Source: Tetramitus jugosus (taxonomy: Eukaryota > Heterolobosea > Eutetramitea > Acrasida > Vahlkampfiidae). From it: a stretch of DNA of 64,000 nt. The notes under the pieces were generated by a model that saw only the letters and a list, made by a program, of their open reading frames with translations, was not told where the DNA came from and made no database searches. Positions 19,690 through 29,239 of the stretch are shown here, piece by piece. The translations under genes were made by a program, and so were the position numbers. Where the stretch lies: contig OW569361.1 in NCBI GenBank assembly GCA_937625935.1, forward strand, positions 434,001-498,000, given 5' to 3'. How positions within the stretch are numbered: position 1 is the first letter of the stretch; each line of letters begins with the position of its first letter.

Positions 19690-21480
19690 ATGGATAGCCA
19701 CAATGAAAGCTTAACACAGACTCTGTCGAGAGCTCTGTCTCAAGAAGTTCACGAGTGTGCCATCTGCATTGACCCTATTCTCCAGAAGCAACAGATCTGG
19801 AGTTGCTCCGTCTGCTATGGCGTCATGCACTTGCCTTGCGTCAACAGGTGGGCCATTGCTCAAGTTGAAGCTTCCTCTTCCAAGCACATTCATCATCTTC
19901 GAACCAATGTTGTTGAATATAGTTGGAAGTGTCCTCTGTGCATGAGTGAGTGCAATGATCCCTTGCCTCTTGTTTCTCGTTGCTATTGTGGTAGTCAGAT
20001 GATTCAAGAAGTCCATAGCAATAAGACTCACCAGCATCATCGTCACCACCAACAGCAACAACAGCAACATGATCGCAAAGAGTTCAAGGGTCACAGTTGC
20101 ATGCAAGCTTGTCAACGACGTAAAAAGTGCGGCCACTTGTGTATTCATGAGTGCCATCCAGGTCCATGCCCCAGTTGCGACACTGTTCTCATCAAGTCGT
20201 GTCACTGTGGTAGAACAAGTGTTCAAGTCAAGTGCGGTGATGAAGAAAAAGATTCACAGAGCGATCAGATCAACGGCAGTGAGAAACAGAGCACTTCCTG
20301 GGCTTGTTGCGACCAAGTTTGTGACAAGGTGTTGATATGCGGCAGACACAGGTGCACTACAGTTTGTCACAGTGGATCCTGCAAGAGATGCAATCAAAAA
20401 TTTGAACAAATGTGCTTCTGTGGCAAGAAGCGCGAGGTTCGATTTTGCCCCAAGAATCAACATGCTTGCGTGGATCGTGATACCAACTTGTTGCGATCCT
20501 TTTGTTGCAAAACTGTTTGTGGGAAGCAACTACAATGTGGACATGTTTGTCGAAGACTCTGTCACTCAGATCCTTGCGTCAGGGGTCAAGCAAGAAGCTT
20601 GGAATTGCTATCTGAGTATGACACTGAACAGACTGTTGTTGACCACGATCATGCAGCTGATAGTCAGAGAATACCTGGTTGTAAAATCATTTGTGATCGT
20701 ATTCGATCCAAATGCGGTCACAAGTGTGGTCACAGGTGCCATCCTAACGAGTCCAACTGCAATAAGCTTCATTGTGAGCAGTACGTTGAAGTGTTTTGTG
20801 ACTGTGAGAGAAGAAGCTGTTCAGTCAGATGTTCCGTATTCGAGAGCAAACAAAGAATAGCATCTCTTTTTGTTCAATGCGATGAAACATGTCACAAGAT
20901 TAAGCATATCAAGGAAATGGCCGCCAGTCGAAATGGCACTGTACCTGTACTACCACAGTACTCGGCCGATTTGCTATCCTTTGGCAAATTGAACCTAAAG
21001 TTCATCCATGAAATTGAGTCTGTGTTTGACAAGATTGTGGTTAATAGTCTGGATAGTTATCCATTTGATCCCATGCCACTGTGGAAGAGAATGTTTTTGT
21101 ATGAGTATGCCTCCCATTTTGAGTTGGAGCACTATGGGATCAAGTCCATATCAGCCTCTCTAAACATTCCATGTGTCTATAGAAAAGACACCTCGCACGT
21201 ACCTCTACTTCTACTGAGTGACTTTGTCACTGAATCAGAAGAGTATTTAATTGCCCAAGAACAAGTGAAACTGGCAAAGAAGCAAAAGAAACAAGAAACT
21301 CTCGACAATTATGCCAGGACCAAGAGAGAAAAGGTATCCATCACCATCCAGCCCACTGATCATACATACAAGAAGAATAGCAAAAAGGATGAACTGTGGA
21401 TCAGAAGAAACAACGTTCCAAAGACCCCACCACCAGAAGAACATTCGACATTCAATGTGTGGACTCTGCTGCAAGAATAA
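19690..21480 (+). CDS. NFX1-type zinc-finger protein with RING-like N-terminus and R3H-like region
   Basis: A 596-residue protein. Residues about 23-85 form a RING/PHD-like Cys-rich module (CAICIDPILQ, CSVCYGVMHLPC, WKCPLC), as in the NFX1, NFXL1 and FAP1 family. After a His/Gln run come several NF-X1-type zinc fingers with repeated C-x-H-x-C patterns, for example KKCGHLCIHECHPGPCPSC, QCGHVCRRLCHSDPC and KCGHKCGHRCHP. Near 470-495, KRMFLYEYASHFELEHYGI resembles an R3H nucleic-acid-binding motif. The family acts as transcriptional regulators and E3 ligases. The array is shorter than in animal NFX1. Confidence 0.85.
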   Translation: MDSHNESLTQTLSRALSQEVHECAICIDPILQKQQIWSCSVCYGVMHLPCVNRWAIAQVEASSSKHIHHLRTNVVEYSWKCPLCMSECNDPLPLVSRCYCGSQMIQEVHSNKTHQHHRHHQQQQQQHDRKEFKGHSCMQACQRRKKCGHLCIHECHPGPCPSCDTVLIKSCHCGRTSVQVKCGDEEKDSQSDQINGSEKQSTSWACCDQVCDKVLICGRHRCTTVCHSGSCKRCNQKFEQMCFCGKKREVRFCPKNQHACVDRDTNLLRSFCCKTVCGKQLQCGHVCRRLCHSDPCVRGQARSLELLSEYDTEQTVVDHDHAADSQRIPGCKIICDRIRSKCGHKCGHRCHPNESNCNKLHCEQYVEVFCDCERRSCSVRCSVFESKQRIASLFVQCDETCHKIKHIKEMAASRNGTVPVLPQYSADLLSFGKLNLKFIHEIESVFDKIVVNSLDSYPFDPMPLWKRMFLYEYASHFELEHYGIKSISASLNIPCVYRKDTSHVPLLLLSDFVTESEEYLIAQEQVKLAKKQKKQETLDNYARTKREKVSITIQPTDHTYKKNSKKDELWIRRNNVPKTPPPEEHSTFNVWTLLQE

Positions 21481-21504
21481 CTCCAGTTTCTTAATGTTAA
21501 TAAT

Positions 21505-23565
21505 TTATTCTGTAATTTTGATAATGTCGTATTGCTTCAAAGCACTTTCTTCCATAGTTGAGAGGGGTTTCTTGACCAATATTCTCTGATCTCCTCTACC
21601 ACTGATAAACTTGCATGAAGCAGACTTTCTCAATGAAACATTATCGCGACAAATATGAATATGATGCTTCCTATTCTTGGAGGCATCCTGAGATAAATTT
21701 AATCTCACAACAAAGTAAGCGTAGCTCAAGATGCCACGGTCTGGCGTGTGACATTGATAAATGTGTGTACAATCCACTTTGATTTTTTCGTCGGCTTCAA
21801 ACACCTCGTTTGAAATATCATACGCCCTTACACTTAATTGTGAAATCAGGCAATCATTAGGAACTGGGGAGAATAGGGCATACTTGATACGAGCGGTAGT
21901 AAATCCACCCTTGTTACCAGTTCTGATTACTCTTGGGCCTGTCTTTTGAGTTTCAATGTCCTCGTATTCAAAGTAGGTTTTGGTCACTGATCTACCACTG
22001 CTCTCAGCCTTTCCGTGCTTGACGTCGGGTTTGATCTTTGTAAGTGCTACAACAATTTTCTGAATGTTCTCCTGAGCCATGTACCTGACCATATGGAGAG
22101 GATTGGTTGAGGAGACCATCGTAGTATTGGATGGCTCTCTCTTAGTTCTCTTTGAAGGTGGCGAACGCTTTTGGGATGATGATACTGCTACTGCTGCCTT
22201 TCTCTTTCCTCTCCTTGATGCCCTCATTGGTGTTTTCAATTGTTCTGTCTGAGGATCATCCTCTGTCTTGACTGATCTTGAATCTTCTTCTTCGCATGAA
22301 CTGACTGGAGAAACAACGATTGCTTCCTTGGTTTCTTGTTGTGATGATGGCTGTTCACAATAGTTGTTGTTGTTGCTGTTGATGGAGCCTTGAGATAGAA
22401 CAATGACTTGTTCTTGAGGTAACTCGTGATATGGAACTCTTGGTGATGTCCTTGGTTCTTCTTCATTGAATGGTGGTAGCTCAACTACTCCAATGTGCAA
22501 ATGTTGTGGCTCTGGTTGTGGGAAAGATGTATACTGAGGAAAAGTATCGAACAACTTGTTGTACAACAATGGAGAAGCACTGGGAGAGATACAATTGGAT
22601 GACACGGATGAGATTGGAGATCCTGATAGAGATTCATCACGAGTGCTACCACCCACAGACAAGTCAGTCAAATCTTCAAAGTGATCATCTTGATAATGAT
22701 TATTGCTCTTGATAATATGATCATAATCACAGATGTAATCCTCTGGCAAGTGGTTAAAATGTTCAAACAAGGGTTGTTGTGGCTCAACGGTTGTTGTCAT
22801 GGTAGCTCTATGATGAGAATGATGGTGATGATCACCACTACCACTACCACCAGCACCAGCACCACATGGAATCGTGGACATGAAATCACTGGCCAAAGGC
22901 GAGAGATGATTGGCTTGTTCATTGTAGATGGGTAGCATACCCATTTGGCTTGTTCCTCCACAACCACCACAACCACCAGCACAACCACCAGTAGTTGAAC
23001 TATAGCTATAGCTATAGCTTTGATGATGATGGTTGTTATGGTTATAACTTTGACCTTGATAACTTGTTGGAGCTACAACTTGTTGTTGTTGTTGAGCTAG
23101 AGCTTGAACTTGAGCTTGAACTTGAACTTGTTGTGGAAAATGACCTTGATGATAGAAATTGTTCTGTAGTTGTGGTTGTGTCTGAACTTGTTGAACGTAT
23201 GGAAAAGGTGCTTGTGCTTGTTGTTGTTGTTGAGGTGACACAACAACAACAGGTGCATTCAACAAACCAAGTAGAGATGAAGATGAACAGGCAGTAGTAG
23301 TAGCAGCAGCAGCAGAAGGATGATGATCAAAGCTACTATTGTTACTACTGTTCATGATCGACGAGTAGTGTTGTTGTTGTTGTTGTTGTTGGTGAGTGTG
23401 AGTCGTGTTATTGTAGTGAACCATAGTGGAAGAAGAACTATGGTAGTGATGTTGATCATGATAATTGTTGTTATGATGATGGAACGAATTATCATACATG
23501 GTGGTAGAATGATGAGATGAATGAGGAAGTTGTGAATGCAGCTGATGATTGTGGATCATTGTCAT
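21505..23565 (-). CDS. Q/H/N-rich nuclear protein with a C-terminal domain of unknown family
   Basis: A 686-residue single-exon protein. Residues 1-430 are low complexity with Gln, His, Asn, Ser and Tyr runs, including polyQ/VQ stretches and a Gly/Cys cluster near 198-208. At about 455-485 a basic stretch (RRGKRK and KRTKRE, separated by a Ser/Ala linker) looks like a bipartite nuclear signal. The last ~190 residues (about 495-686) are compact and of normal complexity, with alternating beta-like strands such as TKTYFEYEDIE, TARIKYALFSP, LISQLSVRAYD and AYFVVRLNL. The layout suggests a transcription factor or co-regulator with a beta-rich binding domain. I do not recognise the domain. Confidence 0.7.
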   Translation of the reverse strand: MTMIHNHQLHSQLPHSSHHSTTMYDNSFHHHNNNYHDQHHYHSSSSTMVHYNNTTHTHQQQQQQQHYSSIMNSSNNSSFDHHPSAAAATTTACSSSSLLGLLNAPVVVVSPQQQQQAQAPFPYVQQVQTQPQLQNNFYHQGHFPQQVQVQAQVQALAQQQQQVVAPTSYQGQSYNHNNHHHQSYSYSYSSTTGGCAGGCGGCGGTSQMGMLPIYNEQANHLSPLASDFMSTIPCGAGAGGSGSGDHHHHSHHRATMTTTVEPQQPLFEHFNHLPEDYICDYDHIIKSNNHYQDDHFEDLTDLSVGGSTRDESLSGSPISSVSSNCISPSASPLLYNKLFDTFPQYTSFPQPEPQHLHIGVVELPPFNEEEPRTSPRVPYHELPQEQVIVLSQGSINSNNNNYCEQPSSQQETKEAIVVSPVSSCEEEDSRSVKTEDDPQTEQLKTPMRASRRGKRKAAVAVSSSQKRSPPSKRTKREPSNTTMVSSTNPLHMVRYMAQENIQKIVVALTKIKPDVKHGKAESSGRSVTKTYFEYEDIETQKTGPRVIRTGNKGGFTTARIKYALFSPVPNDCLISQLSVRAYDISNEVFEADEKIKVDCTHIYQCHTPDRGILSYAYFVVRLNLSQDASKNRKHHIHICRDNVSLRKSASCKFISGRGDQRILVKKPLSTMEESALKQYDIIKITE

Positions 23566-24770
23566 AATAAATTAAGAGAGTGGAAATAGTTTGTAGTTTG
23601 ACTGTCACAGTGTTGTAGTGTCTGTGACTGTTATTATTATGATTATATAGTTAATTTAGAGGGTGGGTGTAGTGGTGAGTTTTAGTTTTTGGAGGAATGG
23701 GTTCTCTTTTTCTGAGGAATGTAGAGAGAGACGCAACCCAATGGACATGAAGTTCATGACACCCCACTTCACGCACGCACGATGTTAACAATTAAAGTAT
23801 GTTTGGGCCCACTTGTACGTGTTACAACAAGTTGGGATCCCAAACGAGAAACAACATGCCGACACACGCTTAAATGGTTATTTTGTTTCGGTAATCCACG
23901 AAAAGAGAAAATCCATTTGGCAAGTTTTTCACTCCGCATCCATTACTCCTTTACTGCTTTTGTTCAGGTTGGGCGATCTATGGCAGTTAAATTTCTGATA
24001 AGTGACAAGGACCACTGATTTTGGTGCACCTGTCATTATTCACATCCAGGATAACTATTAAGCCTTGACACGGATATTTCTTTGAGCCCCTAAGCTCGCC
24101 CTGCTTCGCTCGAGTCTGCTTCTCCTGCATCTCCAAACTAAAAGACGCTGACTGGGCAGTTTTACCATTTCGAAACCTTTTAGGAGTGTTTCCCAGGCGG
24201 GTAAGTGGGAATTTCCCATCGGAGTAGTTGCGATAAAACATTATCAGTCGGGAAGTGAAAAGTTTGGACAGTTGCAAACTCGAAAAAATCTTGAGAATGG
24301 CAACGGAGGTTTTCCCAAGAATGGTTTGACGGAAAGCCAAACAAGCAATTCATGAGGAGGTTGGGAAACGAGGAGCGTGACACGAAAAGTCTACTCACTA
24401 GATATGGAACCACTCCTCTGACAGACGAATGATTCCTGTTAGGTAACTATACCGTATGCAACAAATGGAGTCAGAAAAAGAGATTAGAGTTTTGGATGAA
24501 AGAAAACAACAGTTAAACCGATGTATCAGCCACCATTTTACAGGTTTCCTCGACGACCTTATTAGAGCAACATTTCTCCTCCTTCAGAAAATAATTTCAA
24601 AGAGGAGAAAAAGAAGGTACGAAGACAACCTTGAAACATAAAGGAGTTGATTTCTTTGAGTTGACTGAACTCCCACCCGTAGAAAAAAGTTTGTCTGCAG
24701 AGTTCCTTTTTTTGGGTTGACGTTCAACAAAACATCAGAAAACTTGCACAAACAACGACAACAAACAAGA
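23566..24770. other. 1.2 kb intergenic region
   Basis: Upstream DNA of two divergent genes (Q/H-rich protein on the left, PRPF18 on the right). Frames at 23782-24018 (+) and 23987-24340 (-) look random. A plus-strand frame at 24456-24641 (61 codons, Lys/Arg/Glu-rich with a hydrophobic helix and a KRRKRR run) is the most protein-like, but has no recognisable family and could be chance. No tRNA-like fold was found by eye. Confidence 0.4.
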
Positions 24771-25952
24771 ATGGATTTAATCAAGAAGGCACTTCAATCA
24801 ACAAAGCAACAGAGAGACACGCTACTGACCTCCAATAATCAACAAACTGAACGCTCAACGAACAACACTGACGAGAAGAATGATCATAATAAGAACAATC
24901 AGACAAAGAAGCGAAAATGGGTGAAGAGAGGTGATTTGGAAGCCGAAAGGGAGAGACAGTATCTGGAGGAAATGAATGCGCAGAAGCGAATGAAAAAATC
25001 CTCTGCTGAAAACGTTGTCTCTTCAACCGACGCTTCAACGAAAAATGGCGCCAAAAATCAAACAAACAACCATTCGAGCACGGGGGATGAAATTGAGGTT
25101 GATTTGACCAATATTTTGCCTAGAGAACTGGTGATCAAAGCATTGAGAGAGTATGGACAACCGATTACTCTGTTTGGTGAGACTGATACCGATCGATACA
25201 AGAGACTTCGAGTCTTTGAGATTACAACGCACGATGATCAATTACTCCGATTGAAGCATCAAAATGATTTCGCGCAGCATCTACGGAAACAGCAACAAGA
25301 TTTGCTGAACAAGCAGGCAGTTGGTGATGGCGGCCAAGATGACTCATTGATACAAGACCATTCACTCTCTGCAGAGACAATAGTTGCTGATATCAATAGG
25401 GATTTGGAATCAAGAGAAGATGAGAGCAATCTATTGGTGGACAGCACTCCATTACAACCAGAGCCAAGACAAGGTCAATCAGACTGTGACTATGTTCGAT
25501 CTTTTTGGCGCCGTATTCTGAAGCTATGGGACATGTATTTGCAAAACGAGCGATCAGAAGATGAAAAAAGATCGACTCAAGGCAGAATCGAAGTTTCCAT
25601 TTACAAGCAATCCAAGGATCACTTGCGGCCTCTATTGAAGCTTTTGAAGAAGCAGAGCTTGCAATCTGACATTCTCATTCCATTGAAAAAGATTTGCATG
25701 AATGTTGCACAGAGAGAATATGTGAAGGCTCACGGTATTTACCTAGAATTGAGCATTGGCAATGCACCTTGGCCTATGGGTGTGACCATGGTTGGTATCC
25801 ATGAGAGAAGTGCAAGAGAGAGGATTGAAACTGGTCAGATTGCTCACATATTGAATGATGAACAGCAGAGAAAGTACATTCAGAGCATCAAACGAATGAT
25901 TACCTTTTGTCAAAAGAAATATCCAACAGATCCTAGTCGCATGGTGCTATAA
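24771..25952 (+). CDS. PRPF18: pre-mRNA splicing factor 18
   Basis: The ATG at 24771 gives 393 residues. Family blocks are clear and in order: MDLIKKAL at the start; the PRP4-like/SFM segment ELVIKALREYGQPITLFGE with DTDRYKRLRVFE; and the Prp18 domain with FWRRILKLWDMYL, a DHLRPLLKLLKKQSL segment, QREYVKAHGIYLELSIGNAP, WPMGVTMVGIHERSARE and HILNDEQQRKYIQSIKRM. Prp18 stabilises exon alignment in the second step of splicing. A long Asn/Lys-rich insert (residues about 22-105) is the main difference from the animal protein. Confidence 0.95.
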   Translation: MDLIKKALQSTKQQRDTLLTSNNQQTERSTNNTDEKNDHNKNNQTKKRKWVKRGDLEAERERQYLEEMNAQKRMKKSSAENVVSSTDASTKNGAKNQTNNHSSTGDEIEVDLTNILPRELVIKALREYGQPITLFGETDTDRYKRLRVFEITTHDDQLLRLKHQNDFAQHLRKQQQDLLNKQAVGDGGQDDSLIQDHSLSAETIVADINRDLESREDESNLLVDSTPLQPEPRQGQSDCDYVRSFWRRILKLWDMYLQNERSEDEKRSTQGRIEVSIYKQSKDHLRPLLKLLKKQSLQSDILIPLKKICMNVAQREYVKAHGIYLELSIGNAPWPMGVTMVGIHERSARERIETGQIAHILNDEQQRKYIQSIKRMITFCQKKYPTDPSRMVL

Positions 25953-26025
25953 AGGATCGCCTATCGTATATTTTTTGATAAATCATTGATTTTCTAGCTC
26001 GAAAGAACAATAGCAAATAAAATTG

Positions 26026-27828
26026 ATGCAAAAAATGGACAAGGAAGAGATTTTGGATCGAATCGAACAGTTTTGTTTATCGATGAACAGTTTTCTCAGC
26101 AATGATTTTGGTTTGTTGGCCAGGGAGAGTGATCTGGAATGCTGTGATTACTTTAAAGTGGTGAATTCAAAGTTTGTTGATGGGCAACTGTGTTGCAATG
26201 CTCATTTTTACCTACAAGAGCTATCTCTTCGTGATCCATTTAAGATCCTTGTGAGACAATTCGTTCAGCAACAATACGAACAAGTTGGAACAGTATGTAG
26301 CCCATTCAAAGTTGTTTTATCTATAGATTGGATATTCAAGTCTGATTTTTGTATCTGGAAGGGTGTGAATGACTTGGTCTCATTGATTGCAGTGTATAGC
26401 GCGACTGCAAAATATTTGCGTTATCAAATGCAGCTCTCATCGTATGTGATTCATCAATTAAATCTAATACGTTCGATGTTAACATGATCGCTGAACAGGT
26501 ATGAAACGCTAGTTGTATTGCAACACTTAACAGAAGTGTGCTGTGAAGCTTGTCGTATGGCTCCTACACCCGGGAATGATCTCGAATCTCTGTTCATAAA
26601 GCTATCGATGGATAAACATGTTCAAATTGATATGAGCGCCGAAGAGGAACTGACGTGGGCTTCTCAGGTGTGGCGATACTTGAAAGATCCAGACATCGTG
26701 AATGATAAAACTATCAATATTCAAGTGACGGGTAGTTCTAAAGGATCTCAATGTTGCGTTGGAGGAGTAATCTTGGAGAGTAATCCTTCTCAAATATACA
26801 TCGAACGATGCCATGAGAAGATTTTGAAGTAAGTGGATGGTTCTTTCTTTTTTTGTATTTGTTCTATCCCATTCACCAAGGTAATTTGAAGGAGGGCTCT
26901 ATTGGTTCAAGGAGATGTTCGGATTGTTTCTCCGTATTCTTCCGTACGTTTAGAAGGCAATCAATACTTTGAGTACACTCAAGATTTGGATCGAATCAAG
27001 GAGGATGTCATGAAACAATTTGTGAACCAACTTATCGAAGCCAGAATAGGAATCGTACTTGCCTCGGGAACAGTACCAACTTATTGTCAACAATTGTTGA
27101 CCGAACATTCCATTAGTTTTGTCCAAGCGATCTCAAGCGTGGAGTTCTACCATTTGTCCACTGTGTGCAATTCATTGCCCCTGGTCGTAAAACTCATCCC
27201 AGGAGTACAAATAGAATTGAACGATATTTTTGTCGGTTACGCAGCATGTATCGATGTTTCATTTCTTGGACTGTAACGACCAACCGTTCCTAACTAACAT
27301 CCTTTGTTTACTTAACAGAAGATAGAGCTACTAACAAAAGAAGAAAAGAAGAACAGAGTGATTTCAGTGGAAGGTGCTGAAGACTCAAACTCGATTGGCA
27401 AGATTGCCTATCTGTCAATAGCTTGTCACACTGAAGCTCAATTTCGAACGAAATCTCAAGTATTCTGGTCCACGATTCACGCTCTGAAAAACATTGAAAC
27501 TCACAATCTAATGAGAGTTGATGGCCTTGTAGGTCTAGAAATCCTCAAGCAAGTGGAACACAGCCAGAAAAACTCTTCACCACAACAACAAGAGTATTCC
27601 ATTGCCTTCTCCCGTTTCATTCAGAATTACTTTGTTCTTCCTCGACTTTCTGGCATTGAAATGGACCATCATTGTTCAGAAATATCTACAAAGGAGCAAT
27701 TAGAGACCCAGTTGAAGGAGATGAACTTCCCTTGTGATGCATATGGTTTGCTAAGCGCATTTGTGAATGCCAATGAGTTTATTCGATTGTGTTTGCTTTC
27801 AAGTACCATATTGCATCACGATAAATAA
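26026..27828 (+). CDS. divergent group II chaperonin-like protein, BBS6/MKKS type
   Basis: Four exons are inferred from frame continuity: 26026-26441, 26499-26828, about 26892-27255 and 27319-27828. Introns are 57, 63 and 63 nt; the 5' site of the last (GTTTCA) is weak but gives the best family alignment. The product is 539 residues, the usual size for CCT and BBS chaperonins. RDPFKILVRQFVQQQYEQVG matches the equatorial helix HPxxKLLV, but the GDGT nucleotide-binding loop after it is absent. Residues about 270-350 form an apical-type domain (LLVQGDVRIVSPYSSVRL). GYAACIDKIELLTKE then RVISVEG matches the CCT return into the intermediate domain. Loss of the ATPase loop favours BBS6/10/12 over CCT; BBS6 is the best fit by eye. 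Confidence 0.66.
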
Positions 27829-28003
27829 CAATGCCAGCATGGTTGAGTCATTGTATTCCGTGCTTCAACCACAATACTATTTCCACGATCGACTTCTCCG
27901 ATTCCGGATCAAAAAACGAATGATCTCTTTTGTCTCTACCAGATCCAAACAACACATTTTTCGCTTTCTCTGTTCGGCCAACAATAAAAACATATCGACC
28001 AAA

Positions 28004-28978
28004 ATGCAACAATCACAACAAGGTACACTGAGTCAATACTATCATACATTTGATCAGGTAACGGATCAAAATTTCGCGCCATTTTCGGCCAAAAAGTTTC
28101 AAGCGGAGTGTCTACGAACGGAGCATGTCGGGCGCCATTTTTATCATGTGAACGAAACGAGCAGCACCATGGATTTAATGGATGCACTCTGTCAGCCATC
28201 ACTTCCCGCCGCACAATCCAATAGTCCGCTCTCCACTACAGGAGCACCCACAGGATTTTTAGTGTTGGCTGATGTACAAACTGCTGGCAAAGGTCGAAAG
28301 GGCAGAGTTTGGCAGAGCTCTGCTTCTCAAAATCTTTACTTTTCACTGCTGTTTCGCTTGCAGAGCAGTCAGTTTGAGCAATTGATTAAATTGAACCTTG
28401 GTCTCTCGTTAGCTACGGTTAAAGCTTGTCATGAGCTTGGTGCAACTGGTGCAAGGATCAAGTGGCCTAATGATATTTGGGTGCCTCTATCCAATGAAGC
28501 ACAACCATCGGCATCACAACCCTATGGCCACTATAGAAAGCTAAGTGGTATGTTGATTAATTCAAGTCAGATGGGTGATGAGATGAGGGCCAATTGTGGT
28601 ATTGGTATCAATGTGAATCAACCGATTCAGTCATTGAAAGAACAAGGCAAGGATGTGGACGAGCTCAAGAATACTGGTATTTCACTGAGTGATATTGTGG
28701 GAAAGACCTTATCGCGTGAATTGGTGCTTGCAACCATCTGTAATCAATTGGAAGATGTTTTGAGTCTAAGTCTCGATAATTTATTGGCACAATACACAAA
28801 GTATGATTTGTTGACTGGAAAGCAGGTGTATGTCCATGAGAGCAGAACTGGTGGAGCTGTCGAGACTCGTGAAGGTCTCGCAGTCGGCTACAGCAAATTT
28901 GGTAATCTGAGAGTCCAATTCTCGGATGGTTCAGGAACCAAGGAACTACTGTCAGAAGAAGTCAGTATTCGATTGTAA
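28004..28978 (+). CDS. HLCS: biotin-protein ligase
   Basis: From the ATG at 28004 the product is 324 residues. An upstream in-frame ATG at 27920 would add 28 residues (MISFVSTRSKQHIFRF...), basic and hydroxylated like a mitochondrial presequence, so alternative starts may serve two compartments. Catalytic hallmarks are the YHVNETSSTMD segment, VLADVQTAGKGRKGRVWQS (the GRGRxGR-type adenylate loop), NLYFSLLFRL, IKWPNDIW, a KLSGMLINSS segment and CGIGINVNQ, followed by a small C-terminal SH3-like domain. It biotinylates carboxylases. Its 5' flank touches the end of the chaperonin-like gene, with only about 175 bp between them. Confidence 0.92.
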   Translation: MQQSQQGTLSQYYHTFDQVTDQNFAPFSAKKFQAECLRTEHVGRHFYHVNETSSTMDLMDALCQPSLPAAQSNSPLSTTGAPTGFLVLADVQTAGKGRKGRVWQSSASQNLYFSLLFRLQSSQFEQLIKLNLGLSLATVKACHELGATGARIKWPNDIWVPLSNEAQPSASQPYGHYRKLSGMLINSSQMGDEMRANCGIGINVNQPIQSLKEQGKDVDELKNTGISLSDIVGKTLSRELVLATICNQLEDVLSLSLDNLLAQYTKYDLLTGKQVYVHESRTGGAVETREGLAVGYSKFGNLRVQFSDGSGTKELLSEEVSIRL

Positions 28979-29239
28979 GCATTAAAAAAAAGTGAACCAA
29001 TGAAAGTGATCCTGAAGCTTCGAATCGCTTGGTTGTAGACCATTCACCGCGTCTGTGATGTCTGACGGTCGCTTTTTTGCGCAGCAGCGGGAACTTCCAA
29101 TTCCTGTGTGATCTCAACGTGACCCCCCAAAAACATCAATCATCCAGCCACTCTCTTTTTGGCCAAAAGCTTTTTGTTGTGACGTGCAAACAGGAATTTG
29201 TCATAATTATCCTTCCACACACACAACATAAGAACAAGA

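Noticed and set aside
23782-24413. several overlapping frames in the 1.2 kb gap
   Set aside because: Frames on both strands overlap, none shows motifs, membrane segments or consistent composition.
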